Shown here one piece after another: positions 1 to 8,946 of a DNA stretch of 64,000 bases (within the stretch, counting starts at the first letter, position 1; each line of letters starts with the position of its first letter). The DNA lies in the NCBI GenBank assembly GCA_964461535.1, contig CAYWUY010000005.1:33128-97127 (forward strand), read 5' to 3'. The notes beneath the pieces were generated by a model that was not told the DNA's origin, did not search any database, and was given only the letters and a program-made list of their open reading frames with translations. The DNA comes from Flavipsychrobacter sp964461535 (GTDB taxonomy: Bacteria > Bacteroidota > Bacteroidia > Chitinophagales > Chitinophagaceae). The position numbers were made by a program, and so were the translations under genes.

Positions 1-276
1 AGCTATGTTATTGTCTATGTTGTCAATTTCTTGGTTAATGTTGTTAATCAAGTTTTGTCGCTGAGCAAGCTTGTATTGTAGGGTGCGCAATTGGCTTAAT
101 GTTGCGTTCTTATTTTTTTTAATCTCGTCAAGTTCTCTCTCAGTTTCTTTTATAGCATCTTGTATTTCCTTCCTTTTAGCTTCAAGGTAGGCTTTAGACT
201 GCGTTTGCTGTTGAGGTTGCTGAGCGCTTACAGCCACCGAAACCAATAAGAATAAAACAAGATATAATTTGCGCAT
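1..276 (-). CDS. Murein hydrolase activator EnvC / M23 peptidase family protein, N-terminal part (runs off the window)
   Basis: Reading the minus strand from the ATG at 276 gives a signal peptide (MRKLYLVLFLLVSVAVSAQ) followed by a charged, glutamine-rich coiled coil of about 70 residues (KAYLEAKRKEIQDAI, LAQRQNLINNINQEID). In Bacteroidota this signal-plus-coiled-coil start is typical of EnvC-like proteins, whose C-terminal LytM/M23 domain activates or performs peptidoglycan cleavage at division. That domain lies outside the window, so the family call rests on the N terminus alone. The frame stays open to base 1. It is divergent from the YicC gene, with a 155-base spacer between them. Confidence 0.72.
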   Translation of the reverse strand, partial: MRKLYLVLFLLVSVAVSAQQPQQQTQSKAYLEAKRKEIQDAIKETERELDEIKKNKNATLSQLRTLQYKLAQRQNLINNINQEIDNIDNNIA

Positions 277-385
277 GATAAACAATTAGTGCGTAACAAA
301 TATAGCCAAATATTAAGGGCTTGGACTTATTGGGGGGCTTTTTTGGATAATTTTATGAAATATAATATATGGGCATTAAAATGTG

Positions 386-415
386 TTGGTGTATGTAATA
401 GATTGTTTTTCTTTG
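386..415 (+). promoter_or_regulatory. Putative promoter of the yicC-like gene
   Basis: TTG at 386-388, 19 bases, then TTTCTTTG at 408-415, one mismatch from the Bacteroidota -7 box TAnnTTTG. The start codon follows 16 bases later. Confidence 0.4.
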
Positions 416-431
416 TACCAAAGTTTACAGC

Positions 432-1307
432 ATGTTATATTCAATGACGGGCTTTGGAAGGGCAGAGGCTACCATAGACCGCAGACAGATAGTGGTAGAA
501 ATAAAAGCCCTAAACGGCAAGCAGTTTGACGTAATGACCAAACTACCGCCAATATTGCGCTTGTACGAACTAGACATCAGGAGTTTGCTGAATGGTATAT
601 TAATGAGGGGTACTATAGATATTACGGTGTCTATAAAGCAGGAAGGAGCCTCTAAGCCTATGGTGGTAAATACAGACTTGGCTTTGTTTTATTATCAAGG
701 TATGAAGCAAATAGCTACACAGATAGGTATGCCGGAAGATAATATAATATCTACCTTAATGCGTATGCCTGAAGTAGTGGCACCTGAGCAAGATGCTTTG
801 TCGGAAAATGAATGGCATACTGTGAAAGAAGTAGTGCAAAAAGCTGCAAACAATCTGATGGAGCACCGCCGAATAGAGGGTGAGGTACTGTATAAAGACA
901 TTCACGGCAGAATAAATAATATAGAAAACCTTCTGGCTAAAGTTATACCATTGGAAGCTGAACGTACCGAGCGTGTAAGGGCTCGTTTAGAGCAATGGCT
1001 AGAAGACATGGTAGGTAAGCAGAAAATAGACGAAAACAGGCTAGAACAGGAAATGATATACTATCTAGAGCGTATGGATTTTTCTGAAGAAAAAACTCGC
1101 CTAAAACAACACTGTACCTATTTTCATGAAACGGTAGATAATAAAGATGTAGCTGTGGGTCGTAAGTTGAACTTTATAGTACAAGAAATAGGTAGAGAAA
1201 TAAATACACTAGGCTCTAAAGCTAATCATGCGGAAATACAGCAGATAGTAATAAACATGAAAGATGAACTGGAAAAAGCCAAAGAACAGATACTAAACAT
1301 TCTGTAA
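432..1307 (+). CDS. YicC/YloC family endoribonuclease
   Basis: A 291-residue protein beginning MLYSMTGFGRAE, the hallmark start of the YicC/YloC family, and ending with the conserved DUF1732 C-terminal part (GREINTLGSKANHAEIQQ). E. coli YicC is described as an RNA endonuclease that affects sRNA and stationary-phase fitness; the role in Bacteroidota is less clear. Length matches the family (about 290). The ATG at 432 is preferred because MLYSMTGFG aligns with the family N terminus. It appears monocistronic: a strong hairpin follows at 1331-1362 and polA starts after it. Confidence 0.93.
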   Translation: MLYSMTGFGRAEATIDRRQIVVEIKALNGKQFDVMTKLPPILRLYELDIRSLLNGILMRGTIDITVSIKQEGASKPMVVNTDLALFYYQGMKQIATQIGMPEDNIISTLMRMPEVVAPEQDALSENEWHTVKEVVQKAANNLMEHRRIEGEVLYKDIHGRINNIENLLAKVIPLEAERTERVRARLEQWLEDMVGKQKIDENRLEQEMIYYLERMDFSEEKTRLKQHCTYFHETVDNKDVAVGRKLNFIVQEIGREINTLGSKANHAEIQQIVINMKDELEKAKEQILNIL

Positions 1308-1330
1308 TAAGATATCCACAATTAAATGCT

Positions 1331-1362
1331 AAGAGCGCCAATGGTAGTCCGTTGGCGCTCTT
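1331..1362 (+). terminator. Intrinsic terminator after the yicC-like gene
   Basis: Perfect 11-bp inverted repeat AAGAGCGCCAA / TTGGCGCTCTT around a 10-base loop, followed by a T-rich tail (TTGCTTTTG). Confidence 0.75.
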
Positions 1363-1389
1363 GCTTTTGCCCGAAGTGTAAAATAACCT

Positions 1390-1397
1390 TACCTTAG
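1390..1397 (+). promoter_or_regulatory. Putative -7 box of polA, unusually close to the start
   Basis: TACCTTAG, seven of eight matches to TAnnTTTG, ends four bases before the ATG at 1402. If it is used, the transcript would be leaderless or nearly so. Confidence 0.35.
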
Positions 1398-1401
1398 CCT
1401 T

Positions 1402-4230
1402 ATGCCTGAAAAGAAGTTATTTTTACTAGATGCCTTTGCTCTTATATTCAGAGCTTACTACGCACTTATACGTAATCCTAGAGTTACTACTAAAGGAAAA
1501 AATACGAATGCTCAGTTTGGATTTACCAATACCTTACTAGAGCTTATAAATAAAGAAAAACCCACACACTTAGCAGTAGTGTTTGATACATCGGCACCTA
1601 CCGAGCGCCATACTGATTTTGAGGCATACAAAGCTAATAGACAAGAAACTCCGGAAGATTTACTAGCTGCTGTGCCTGATATTAAACGCATCATCAGAGG
1701 CTTTAATCTGCCTGTATTAGAGCTAGATGGTTATGAAGCTGATGATATTATTGGTACCCTAGCCATAGAAGCCGCTGAAATAGGGTATACAGTATATATG
1801 GTGACACCGGATAAGGACTATGGGCAAATAGTAAGACCGGGTGTATTTATGTACAAACCTGCTGCTCAAGGAAATGGACCTGAAATATTAGGTGAAGCAG
1901 AAGTGTGTGCAAAATGGGGAATAAAAACGGTAAGTCAAGTAATAGATATGCTAGGCTTAATGGGCGATCAGGTAGATAATATTCCCGGTATACCAGGGGT
2001 GGGCGAAAAGACAGCCGCTAAACTATTGGCAGAGTATGATACACTTGAAAACATACTGGCAAATGCAGATAGCCTGAAAGGTGCATTGGGCGAAAAAGTT
2101 CGTAATGGTAAAGACTTGGCTATTATGTCTAAAAAATTAGCCACCATTATTACTAATGTTCCTATAGAATTTCATGAAGAAAATTTTAGAGTGAAAGAAT
2201 GGGATAAGCCGGCGCTTACAGAAGTATTTGGTGAATTGGAGTTTAAAACGCTGGCTAAGCGACTATTGGGCGAAGCAGTGCCTGAACAACCACAGGCAAC
2301 TGATTTGTTTGGTAATGTAGTGCATCAAAAAACGGTAACTAGTACTAAAAAAGAAGTGGGTGAAGAGGTGACAACAGTAGAGGCGGATGAAGAGGCTAGC
2401 TATGTACAACTGAATACTATTGCTAATACTGAGCATGAGTATTTCTTAGTAGATACTCAGGATGCCATTGCACAATTGGTATCTCATTTGCAACACCAAA
2501 CTGAAATAGCTTTTGATACCGAAACTACCGATATAGACGCCAATAAGGCAGAAATGGTAGGTATGAGTTTTAGTTGGGAGAAAGGCAAAGGCTACTATGT
2601 GCCGGTACCTGCTAATAAGGAGGGTGTAAAAGCTATTCTAGCCCAGTTTAAACCTGTGTTTGATAGAACAGATGTATTATGGATAGGTCAGAATATTAAG
2701 TATGATATGCTGCTGTTGAAGTGGTATGATTGCACGCTTAATGGACAGATTTACGATACTATGTTGGCGCACTATGTAATAGACCCTGATGGTAAGCGTA
2801 ATATGGATATGTTGAGTGCCAAATATCTGGGCTATGAACCAGTGTCTATAGAAACGTTAATAGGTAAGAAGGGTAAGGGACAATTGTCTATGAGAGATGT
2901 ACCTGTAGCACAAGTAAAAGAGTACGCTGCGGAAGATGCAGATATTACGTTTCAACTGAAAAAATCTTTTGACCCACTATTGGTACAACAAGGTGTGGAT
3001 GAGGTATTTAAGGAAGTGGAAAATCCACTTATTCCGGTATTGATAGATATGGAGTATGAGGGGGTAGGATTAGATGTAGGCTTCTTAGAATCTTACTCAG
3101 CAGGACTACAGCAAGACATTCAGCAGAGCGAGCAAAATATTTACAAGCATGCCGGATTACAGTTTAATATTGGTTCGCCTAAGCAGTTGGGTGAAGTGCT
3201 GTTTGATGTAATGAAGATAGATAGTGGCCAAAAGAAAACTAAAACCGGACAGTATGCTACCGGTGAAGAAGTGTTGCAAAAGCTGCGTAATAAACACCAG
3301 ATAGTTGAAGATATACTGGCCTACAGAGAACTGACTAAACTGAAAAGTACTTATGTAGATGCACTACCCGGGCTAATAAATCCGAGAACAGGTAGGCTAC
3401 ATACTAGCTATAATCAAGCGGTGGCTGTAACGGGTAGGCTAAGTAGTAATAACCCTAACCTACAAAACATACCTATACGCACAGATAGAGGTAGAGAAAT
3501 AAGAAAAGCTTTTATAGCTAGAGATACTGATCATGTATTGCTTTCTGCTGATTATTCGCAAATTGAATTGAGGATAGTGGCTGCTATAAGCGAAGATGAG
3601 CATATGGCTCAGGCGTTTAGAGAGCATAAAGATATACACACAGCTACTGCAGCAAAGGTATATGGTGTTGCGGAAGCGGAAGTGACTTCGGCACAAAGAC
3701 GCAATGCAAAAGCAGTAAACTTTGGAATCATTTACGGACAGTCGGCATTTGGATTGGCTGAAAACTTAGGTATAAGCCGTACTGAGGCTAAGACAATCAT
3801 AGACAACTATTTTATACAGTATCCGTCTATTAAAAAGTATATGGATACTTCTATAAACTTTGCCAAAGAGAATGGCTATGTGCAAACTTTAAAGCATCGT
3901 AAACGTTGGTTGAGAGATATTCATTCCTCTAACTTTACAGTGCGTGGTTTTGCTGAACGAAATGCAATAAACATGCCTATACAAGGTACAGCTGCCGATA
4001 TGATAAAACTAGCCATGATAGCCGTACATAAAGCACTAAAAGAAAATGGATTTGCCACTAAAATGATTTTGCAGGTGCATGATGAGTTGGTGTTTGATGT
4101 GCCTAAACAAGAGTTGGAGCAAGTAAAACCATTAATAGTAGAGTATATGGAAAAGGCTATGTTATTGCCTTTTGATGTGCCTGTAAAAGCAGAAGCAGGC
4201 AGCGGATTTAACTGGCTGGAAGCACACTAA
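1402..4230 (+). CDS. polA: DNA polymerase I
   Basis: A 942-residue polymerase with all three canonical modules. The N-terminal 5'-3' exonuclease spans about residues 1-290 (LLDAFALIFRAYYAL, DGYEADDIIGT, GLMGDQVDNIPGIPGVG). The 3'-5' proofreading domain (about 350-540) keeps its acidic residues: DTETTD near 371, a QNIKYDM motif, and YAAEDAD. The family A polymerase domain carries motif A (DYSQIELR, about 717), motif B (RRNAKAVNFGIIYGQ, about 770) and motif C (QVHDELVFD, about 892). It therefore looks fully active in repair and Okazaki fragment processing. Standard length. It lies between two intrinsic terminators as a single-gene unit. Confidence 0.98.
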   Translation: MPEKKLFLLDAFALIFRAYYALIRNPRVTTKGKNTNAQFGFTNTLLELINKEKPTHLAVVFDTSAPTERHTDFEAYKANRQETPEDLLAAVPDIKRIIRGFNLPVLELDGYEADDIIGTLAIEAAEIGYTVYMVTPDKDYGQIVRPGVFMYKPAAQGNGPEILGEAEVCAKWGIKTVSQVIDMLGLMGDQVDNIPGIPGVGEKTAAKLLAEYDTLENILANADSLKGALGEKVRNGKDLAIMSKKLATIITNVPIEFHEENFRVKEWDKPALTEVFGELEFKTLAKRLLGEAVPEQPQATDLFGNVVHQKTVTSTKKEVGEEVTTVEADEEASYVQLNTIANTEHEYFLVDTQDAIAQLVSHLQHQTEIAFDTETTDIDANKAEMVGMSFSWEKGKGYYVPVPANKEGVKAILAQFKPVFDRTDVLWIGQNIKYDMLLLKWYDCTLNGQIYDTMLAHYVIDPDGKRNMDMLSAKYLGYEPVSIETLIGKKGKGQLSMRDVPVAQVKEYAAEDADITFQLKKSFDPLLVQQGVDEVFKEVENPLIPVLIDMEYEGVGLDVGFLESYSAGLQQDIQQSEQNIYKHAGLQFNIGSPKQLGEVLFDVMKIDSGQKKTKTGQYATGEEVLQKLRNKHQIVEDILAYRELTKLKSTYVDALPGLINPRTGRLHTSYNQAVAVTGRLSSNNPNLQNIPIRTDRGREIRKAFIARDTDHVLLSADYSQIELRIVAAISEDEHMAQAFREHKDIHTATAAKVYGVAEAEVTSAQRRNAKAVNFGIIYGQSAFGLAENLGISRTEAKTIIDNYFIQYPSIKKYMDTSINFAKENGYVQTLKHRKRWLRDIHSSNFTVRGFAERNAINMPIQGTAADMIKLAMIAVHKALKENGFATKMILQVHDELVFDVPKQELEQVKPLIVEYMEKAMLLPFDVPVKAEAGSGFNWLEAH

Positions 4231-4258
4231 AAAGATTATTTATAGTGAATGTTATACT

Positions 4259-4289
4259 AAGAGCAGGCTTAATGGTCTGCTCTTTTTTT
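4259..4289 (+). terminator. Intrinsic terminator of polA
   Basis: AAGAGCAG (4259-4266) pairs with CTGCTCTT (4277-4284) and runs into seven T residues. Confidence 0.75.
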
Positions 4290-6039
4290 AGTGCAGTATG
4301 CTTATGGTCTTAATAACTGTTTTGCGGTCATTCAGTCGCATATGTAGCTGATAAATACCCGATGCCAGATAGGTGGTATTGATTGTAAAGTTGTTGTTGG
4401 TGATGGGTGCATACAGATAGCGTCGGCCTGCTAAATCGAATATAGAAAGCGCCGCATTGCTAGTAATAATGCCATCAAATGTTATAGATAGTTCGGCATT
4501 GGCAGGTATGGGAAATATCTTCACTTCATTAGTATAATTGGGTGTTGTAGGTATTGAACAATCTGTACCGGTATGGTAGCGGGCCGTAAACATACTGCCG
4601 TCAGCATTATTACTCATGTACAAGGGTTGTGTACCTAGCATCATACTATCTACTGTCTGAAAATCTCCGCCAACCATTATATCTCCGTTGCCTATAATGC
4701 TTAGACCAATATTGCCTAAGCCGGTATTGTTGCCTCCACCTGCTGTAAGTGCTGTTGCCTGATATATGCTATTGTCTAAGTTAATGCCAGCTATATACAT
4801 AGGGCTAGTATTAGTAGTAGGTGCATATAATACCACACTATCTGAAAGTTGTATGCCTCTTATTCTGTCGAGTAGGCCAGTAAACCAAATGTGGTTGCAA
4901 GTGTCGGCTGCAATATTGTATAGTTGGCAACAAGCTGAGGTATTGCCTGTAGGAGTAACTATTTTAATTAATTGTGCTGCACCACCAGCATTGAATCCGT
5001 ATATAAAACTACCACCCACGCTGCTATTATATCTTTCATTATTTAGCTCTATATAGTTGTAGAATCCACCGCCTAGTAGTGTCATGTCTTTTCGGTCGGT
5101 ACAAAGAGTTGTTCCTAAGTTTTTGCCTTTTGCAGTTTGGGCCCATACTACTTGTGCAGAGGTGTCTAAGCTTACAAGAAATAAGCTTTGATTATCGGTA
5201 AATAGATTGTTTCTGCCAAATGTGGTTTGTGGCGCTTTAAAGTAGCCTGTAAGGTAAAGTTGATTACCAACACCAAAGGCTAGGTCTGTTACGTATTCGT
5301 TGCTCTCAGCGCCAAAGCTATAAGATTTTATGATGCTGCCATTAGGGCTGATTTTTAGTAGGAAAATGTCATTTGTATTGGCTGCTGTATTGCTATTCTT
5401 TAGTGTGTCGGTTGCAGTAATAAATGTAGCCGAACGGAATGTGGATGCTACATAAATATTATTAGCATTGTCTATACATATACCTCCGGGATGCAGGTGG
5501 TCTCCATCGGGGTAAAAATTATTAAGCCCACTGAGTGCCCACAGTATTTTGCCATCAGCCTGAAGCTTTACAACGTAGTAGCATTTATTGTTTAGGCTAT
5601 CCGTAGTGTTAAAGCCCGAGTTCGCTAGCAATACATTGTCTATCTCTACAGTAGGGGTAGTATAATAGCCAAATAATAGTATGTTCCCCTCATTGTCAAG
5701 ACTCATAGCAATAGGCCTGGATTGCCCATTTTTGCTGGCTTTAGTCCATAGCAAGTTGCCAAGGCTATCATAGCTACCTATTATGGTTTGTAGATTGTTA
5801 TATGGGTTGTAAGGGTTGTAAAAAGTGTTATTCCCCCAGCACAGGCTATCGCCCCAGTAATATCCGGCTACTACTGTATTCCCAGTTGTTCGGTTTGTTT
5901 TAATGAGCCATCCTTCACTGCCCCCTCCGGGTGTGCTACACCCTGTATTCTTAGCCCATTGCCAGGAAGAGGTATTTGCTAAAGATGCGTGTTGTATTAG
6001 CAATGAAAACAAGAATACTAATAAAACACGCATCAGCAA
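4288..6039 (-). CDS. Secreted T9SS type A sorting-domain protein with beta-propeller-like (SBBP-type) repeats
   Basis: 583 residues: a signal peptide (about 1-21), a body with repeated blades such as LLWTKASKNGQ, ILWALSGLNN, VVWAQTAKGK and NLYLTGYF, which resemble SBBP/beta-propeller repeats, and a C-terminal type A sorting domain (VKIFPIPANAELSITF, LAGRRYLYAP, SGIYQLHM). It should be exported by Sec, then moved across the outer membrane by the T9SS and attached to or released from the surface. Substrate or function unknown. It starts 20 bases after the stop of the phosphoribosyltransferase gene, so it may be the last gene of that run. Confidence 0.85.
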   Translation of the reverse strand: MLMRVLLVFLFSLLIQHASLANTSSWQWAKNTGCSTPGGGSEGWLIKTNRTTGNTVVAGYYWGDSLCWGNNTFYNPYNPYNNLQTIIGSYDSLGNLLWTKASKNGQSRPIAMSLDNEGNILLFGYYTTPTVEIDNVLLANSGFNTTDSLNNKCYYVVKLQADGKILWALSGLNNFYPDGDHLHPGGICIDNANNIYVASTFRSATFITATDTLKNSNTAANTNDIFLLKISPNGSIIKSYSFGAESNEYVTDLAFGVGNQLYLTGYFKAPQTTFGRNNLFTDNQSLFLVSLDTSAQVVWAQTAKGKNLGTTLCTDRKDMTLLGGGFYNYIELNNERYNSSVGGSFIYGFNAGGAAQLIKIVTPTGNTSACCQLYNIAADTCNHIWFTGLLDRIRGIQLSDSVVLYAPTTNTSPMYIAGINLDNSIYQATALTAGGGNNTGLGNIGLSIIGNGDIMVGGDFQTVDSMMLGTQPLYMSNNADGSMFTARYHTGTDCSIPTTPNYTNEVKIFPIPANAELSITFDGIITSNAALSIFDLAGRRYLYAPITNNNFTINTTYLASGIYQLHMRLNDRKTVIKTISILH

Positions 6040-6059
6040 ATATATTAAATGGGGTAAGG

Positions 6060-6593
6060 TTAGTCTTTTAAAATGTACAGTTCAGGTAGGTTTCTTCCTA
6101 AGCCATCGTAGTCTAGGCCATAACCAAGCACAAATTGGTTTTTAATTTCAAATGCGCAGTAGTCAGCCTTAATGTCGTGTTGTAGTGCTTCGGGCTTCAG
6201 AAGAAGCGTAGCTATCTTAACAGATGCAGGCTGCCTTGAAGTTATTTCAGGCATAAACGTATAGAGTGTTTTGCCTGTATCTATAATGTCTTCTACCAGT
6301 ATTATGTGTCTGTTACTTAGGTTTTCGTCAAGGCCTATAGCGGTTAATACTTTGCCTGTAGATGTAGTGCCTTTGTAAGATGCTAACTTAATGAAAGATA
6401 TTTCTGCTTCAATGGTTAACTGTCTGAAAAGATCAGCCGCAAACATAAAAGAGCCATTAAGAATACCAATAACCAGTGGACGCTTTCCGGCATAGTCTGC
6501 ATTGATTTGTGCAGCTAGTTCGCTTACCCTTTGGGCTATAATATCTTTTGCAATAAAGGGTACGAAGTTTTTATCGTGTATTTGTATTTCCAC
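6060..6593 (-). CDS. hpt: Hypoxanthine phosphoribosyltransferase
   Basis: 177 residues with the PRPP-binding motif IILVEDIIDTGKTL at residues 97-110 and the VIGILNGSFMFAADL segment at 41-55 typical of HPRT. It converts hypoxanthine or guanine plus PRPP to IMP or GMP in purine salvage. Length is standard (about 175-180). It lies 35 bases after the stop of the upstream glucosaminidase gene and 20 bases before the next gene, all on the minus strand, so co-transcription is likely although there is no obvious functional link. Confidence 0.95.
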   Translation of the reverse strand: MEIQIHDKNFVPFIAKDIIAQRVSELAAQINADYAGKRPLVIGILNGSFMFAADLFRQLTIEAEISFIKLASYKGTTSTGKVLTAIGLDENLSNRHIILVEDIIDTGKTLYTFMPEITSRQPASVKIATLLLKPEALQHDIKADYCAFEIKNQFVLGYGLDYDGLGRNLPELYILKD

Positions 6594-6628
6594 TGTTTAT
6601 TGTTTTATGTGTTATAGTTACTGTTTGG

Positions 6629-8737
6629 TTAGTTTAGTATTTTAAGCTTTTGTCCCGGGCGTAGGTCATCTGCATCTATGTCGTTCCACTTCAGTATTTG
6701 TCTGGCAGTTACACCATATTTTTTAGCTATCCAGTACACGGTATCTCCCTTTTTTACTACATGGGTTTTGGTGCCACTTTTTGCAGTATTATGTTCAGCC
6801 TCTGGTTTTTTGTTGTTTTTCTTATTAGCATCTTTACTGCCACCGGCTAGCAGCTTGGTAGTTTCAGGATTTACTGTGGTAGTGCCACTGGTTATTTTGC
6901 TATTATCCGGGTATACCACTTTATCTAATTCTGCTTTTAATGCAGCTAATTCGTCTTTTTCTTCTTGTGCTACTGTGTCTACTACTTCTTGCGGTTTTAC
7001 AGCTAGTGTAGTTACTGTATCTTTTTTAGGAGTAGCATTATCAACTACAGTTGTAGGGGTAGTATTATTGTTAGGTGTAGGTGCTACCGTATTAGTAGTA
7101 GCAGTTTTAATAGCTGTGTTATTTACTTCGTCTACTATAGGCTCTCTTTTTATAGGTGCTATAGTAGTGTCTGTTCTACTATCGCTCTTAATTTCAATTT
7201 TTATTTTAGTGCTATCAATAGCCTCTTTAGGTTTGTGTGTAATCTTTACATAATCGGTGCTAGGTGTGGTTCTGTTTTTAACAGCTACGCCCTCTGCAGG
7301 TGCTATAGTAGCAGGCTGAGCTGCACGTATAGCAGGTTTATGACTGGCTGCGTTTTGCAGTTCTAATATACTGCCCACAGTGGGTTCTTCACCTACGTCC
7401 ATCATGTTCAGTTGTTGTAGTCTTCTTAGCTGTATGGCCTCGCTTTGTGCTATGGAGTACATGGTTTCTCCATCTGTTACAGTATGGCGTGCGTGTGTGC
7501 CTGTAGCACGTTTACGCTCTAGGTATAGCAATGTATTTTCTGCCAGTGGTGCGTCAGGTAAGTCGTTAATGTCAAGTAAATGCGCATAGTGCACATTATA
7601 CTTAACTGCATACTGTAATAGCATTTCGCCCTTGTAAGCATATATGGCTTTAAGTCCATTTACTTCTATCACTTTGCCGCTATCATACTTTATATCTTTT
7701 GTAGCTGCAACTACTGTTTTAGGAGTGTCTATAGGTTTAGGTGTTGGTAGTGCCGGTGTAGGTGAGCTAATATCTTCTTTTACTACAATATTGCTTTTAC
7801 TTGTTTTTTCAACAGCTATTGGCTCTACATTTTTAGGCTCTTCTACAACTACTTTTTTTACAGTATCAGTTGCTTTAGTAGCAGCAGCTATTTGCTGTGG
7901 GCTAGCATTGGCCAGAGTGATAGTAGCTACAGGTGCCGTTTTTGTAGTATCCGGTAGTGTGGTTTTGGTTGGTACTATGGGTTTTGCAGAAGTGTCAGGT
8001 ATAGAAGACCTATCCTCTTTTAATGCTGCTTGTGCTACTTTACCGCCTGCTAGCAGTCTAGTGCTAGGTGCGTCTATAAGTGGGCTGCTAGGTTTTACGG
8101 TGTCTGTATTTGATGCATTGCGCACCATAGTATTCGTTGGCTGTGCTTTCGGAACTGCTCTTCTAGCAGATACTGTATCTAAGTTTAATGCGAAAGCACT
8201 ATCCGGAGATTTACCCTCCATAGCCGCAAATGTGTAGTCTTGTAGGTCGAAATCTTCAATAAGTTTAATAATTATTTGTGCATAGGCAGGGTTGGTAGCA
8301 TAGCCACATTTTTTTAGTCCAAATGCCCAGCCACTGTAGTCTGTTATGCCTAGTGAAAATAAAGGCTTATATCTAGGGTTGCGTTTTAGATGGTCTGAGT
8401 GATCTTTATAAGATTCAAGAGCATCTTTATATTTTTTAAAACATTCATTTTTGGCATCGTCGTCGTGCAGAAATTTATCACCCGCCCAGTCGCTCTTACA
8501 TTTTATGCCAAAGTGGTTGTTGGCTTGTGTCATTAATTCGCTTGTGCCTGCATCAGTTTCGTGTATGCCCTGAGCCAATGTTATGGCAGCAGGTACACCG
8601 GCTCTTTGCTGTTCTTCTATAGCGTATTTATAATAATCTTGTATGTATTTAACTACCCTGTTGATATAGTTATCTTGGGCTCCAATGCTAACTGAACCCC
8701 AGCAAATAGCAATGCAACAAAGTAAAAATCTCTTCAT
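6629..8737 (-). CDS. Secreted glucosaminidase-domain peptidoglycan hydrolase with LysM repeats
   Basis: 702 residues. A signal peptide (about 1-20) is followed by a GH73-type glucosaminidase domain (about 25-170; AITLAQGIHETDAGTSEL, NHFGIKC, GLKKCGYATNPAYAQ). A long Thr/Pro/Ala/Lys-rich linker follows. LysM-like modules occur near 370-415 (degenerate), 420-465 (HTVTDGETMYSIAQSEA) and at the C terminus (HVVKKGDTVYWIAKKYGV, PGQKLKIL). The expected role is cleavage of glycan strands during wall growth or separation, with LysM holding the enzyme on peptidoglycan. The low-complexity linker creates long spurious open frames on the opposite strand. First gene of a likely three-gene minus-strand run. 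Confidence 0.92.
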   Translation of the reverse strand: MKRFLLCCIAICWGSVSIGAQDNYINRVVKYIQDYYKYAIEEQQRAGVPAAITLAQGIHETDAGTSELMTQANNHFGIKCKSDWAGDKFLHDDDAKNECFKKYKDALESYKDHSDHLKRNPRYKPLFSLGITDYSGWAFGLKKCGYATNPAYAQIIIKLIEDFDLQDYTFAAMEGKSPDSAFALNLDTVSARRAVPKAQPTNTMVRNASNTDTVKPSSPLIDAPSTRLLAGGKVAQAALKEDRSSIPDTSAKPIVPTKTTLPDTTKTAPVATITLANASPQQIAAATKATDTVKKVVVEEPKNVEPIAVEKTSKSNIVVKEDISSPTPALPTPKPIDTPKTVVAATKDIKYDSGKVIEVNGLKAIYAYKGEMLLQYAVKYNVHYAHLLDINDLPDAPLAENTLLYLERKRATGTHARHTVTDGETMYSIAQSEAIQLRRLQQLNMMDVGEEPTVGSILELQNAASHKPAIRAAQPATIAPAEGVAVKNRTTPSTDYVKITHKPKEAIDSTKIKIEIKSDSRTDTTIAPIKREPIVDEVNNTAIKTATTNTVAPTPNNNTTPTTVVDNATPKKDTVTTLAVKPQEVVDTVAQEEKDELAALKAELDKVVYPDNSKITSGTTTVNPETTKLLAGGSKDANKKNNKKPEAEHNTAKSGTKTHVVKKGDTVYWIAKKYGVTARQILKWNDIDADDLRPGQKLKILN

Positions 8738-8913
8738 CGAGGGTAGTTTTAAATATTAAAAAGTAATAAAATGTTTCGGAACGTTGCAAAAATACGCTTA
8801 TCGGGTTTAACCTCAAACCTTTAATCTTTGGTTGTACTTAATTTTATATTCGTTTTAAGAGCCAATTTTACTTTGTAGGCCTGCTGCAACAGCTAAGATG
8901 CGCACAAAATAGC

Positions 8914-8921
8914 TACCTTTG
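8914..8921 (+). promoter_or_regulatory. -7 box of the glnS promoter
   Basis: Perfect TACCTTTG, 25 bases before the glnS ATG. I do not see a convincing TTTG box 17-23 bases upstream. Confidence 0.5.
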
Positions 8922-8946
8922 CCATCCTGCTAAATACAGCATAAAT

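Noticed and set aside
6678..7253. A 191-residue hydrophobic-looking open frame on the plus strand
   Set aside because: Also antisense to the linker and terminal LysM part of the same gene; apparent membrane helices come from complementing Thr/Lys-rich codons.
7644..8237. A 197-residue open frame on the plus strand
   Set aside because: It lies opposite the low-complexity Thr/Pro/Ala linker of the glucosaminidase/LysM protein; its Val/Leu/Ser-rich sequence is the mirror of that linker and has no independent start signal.
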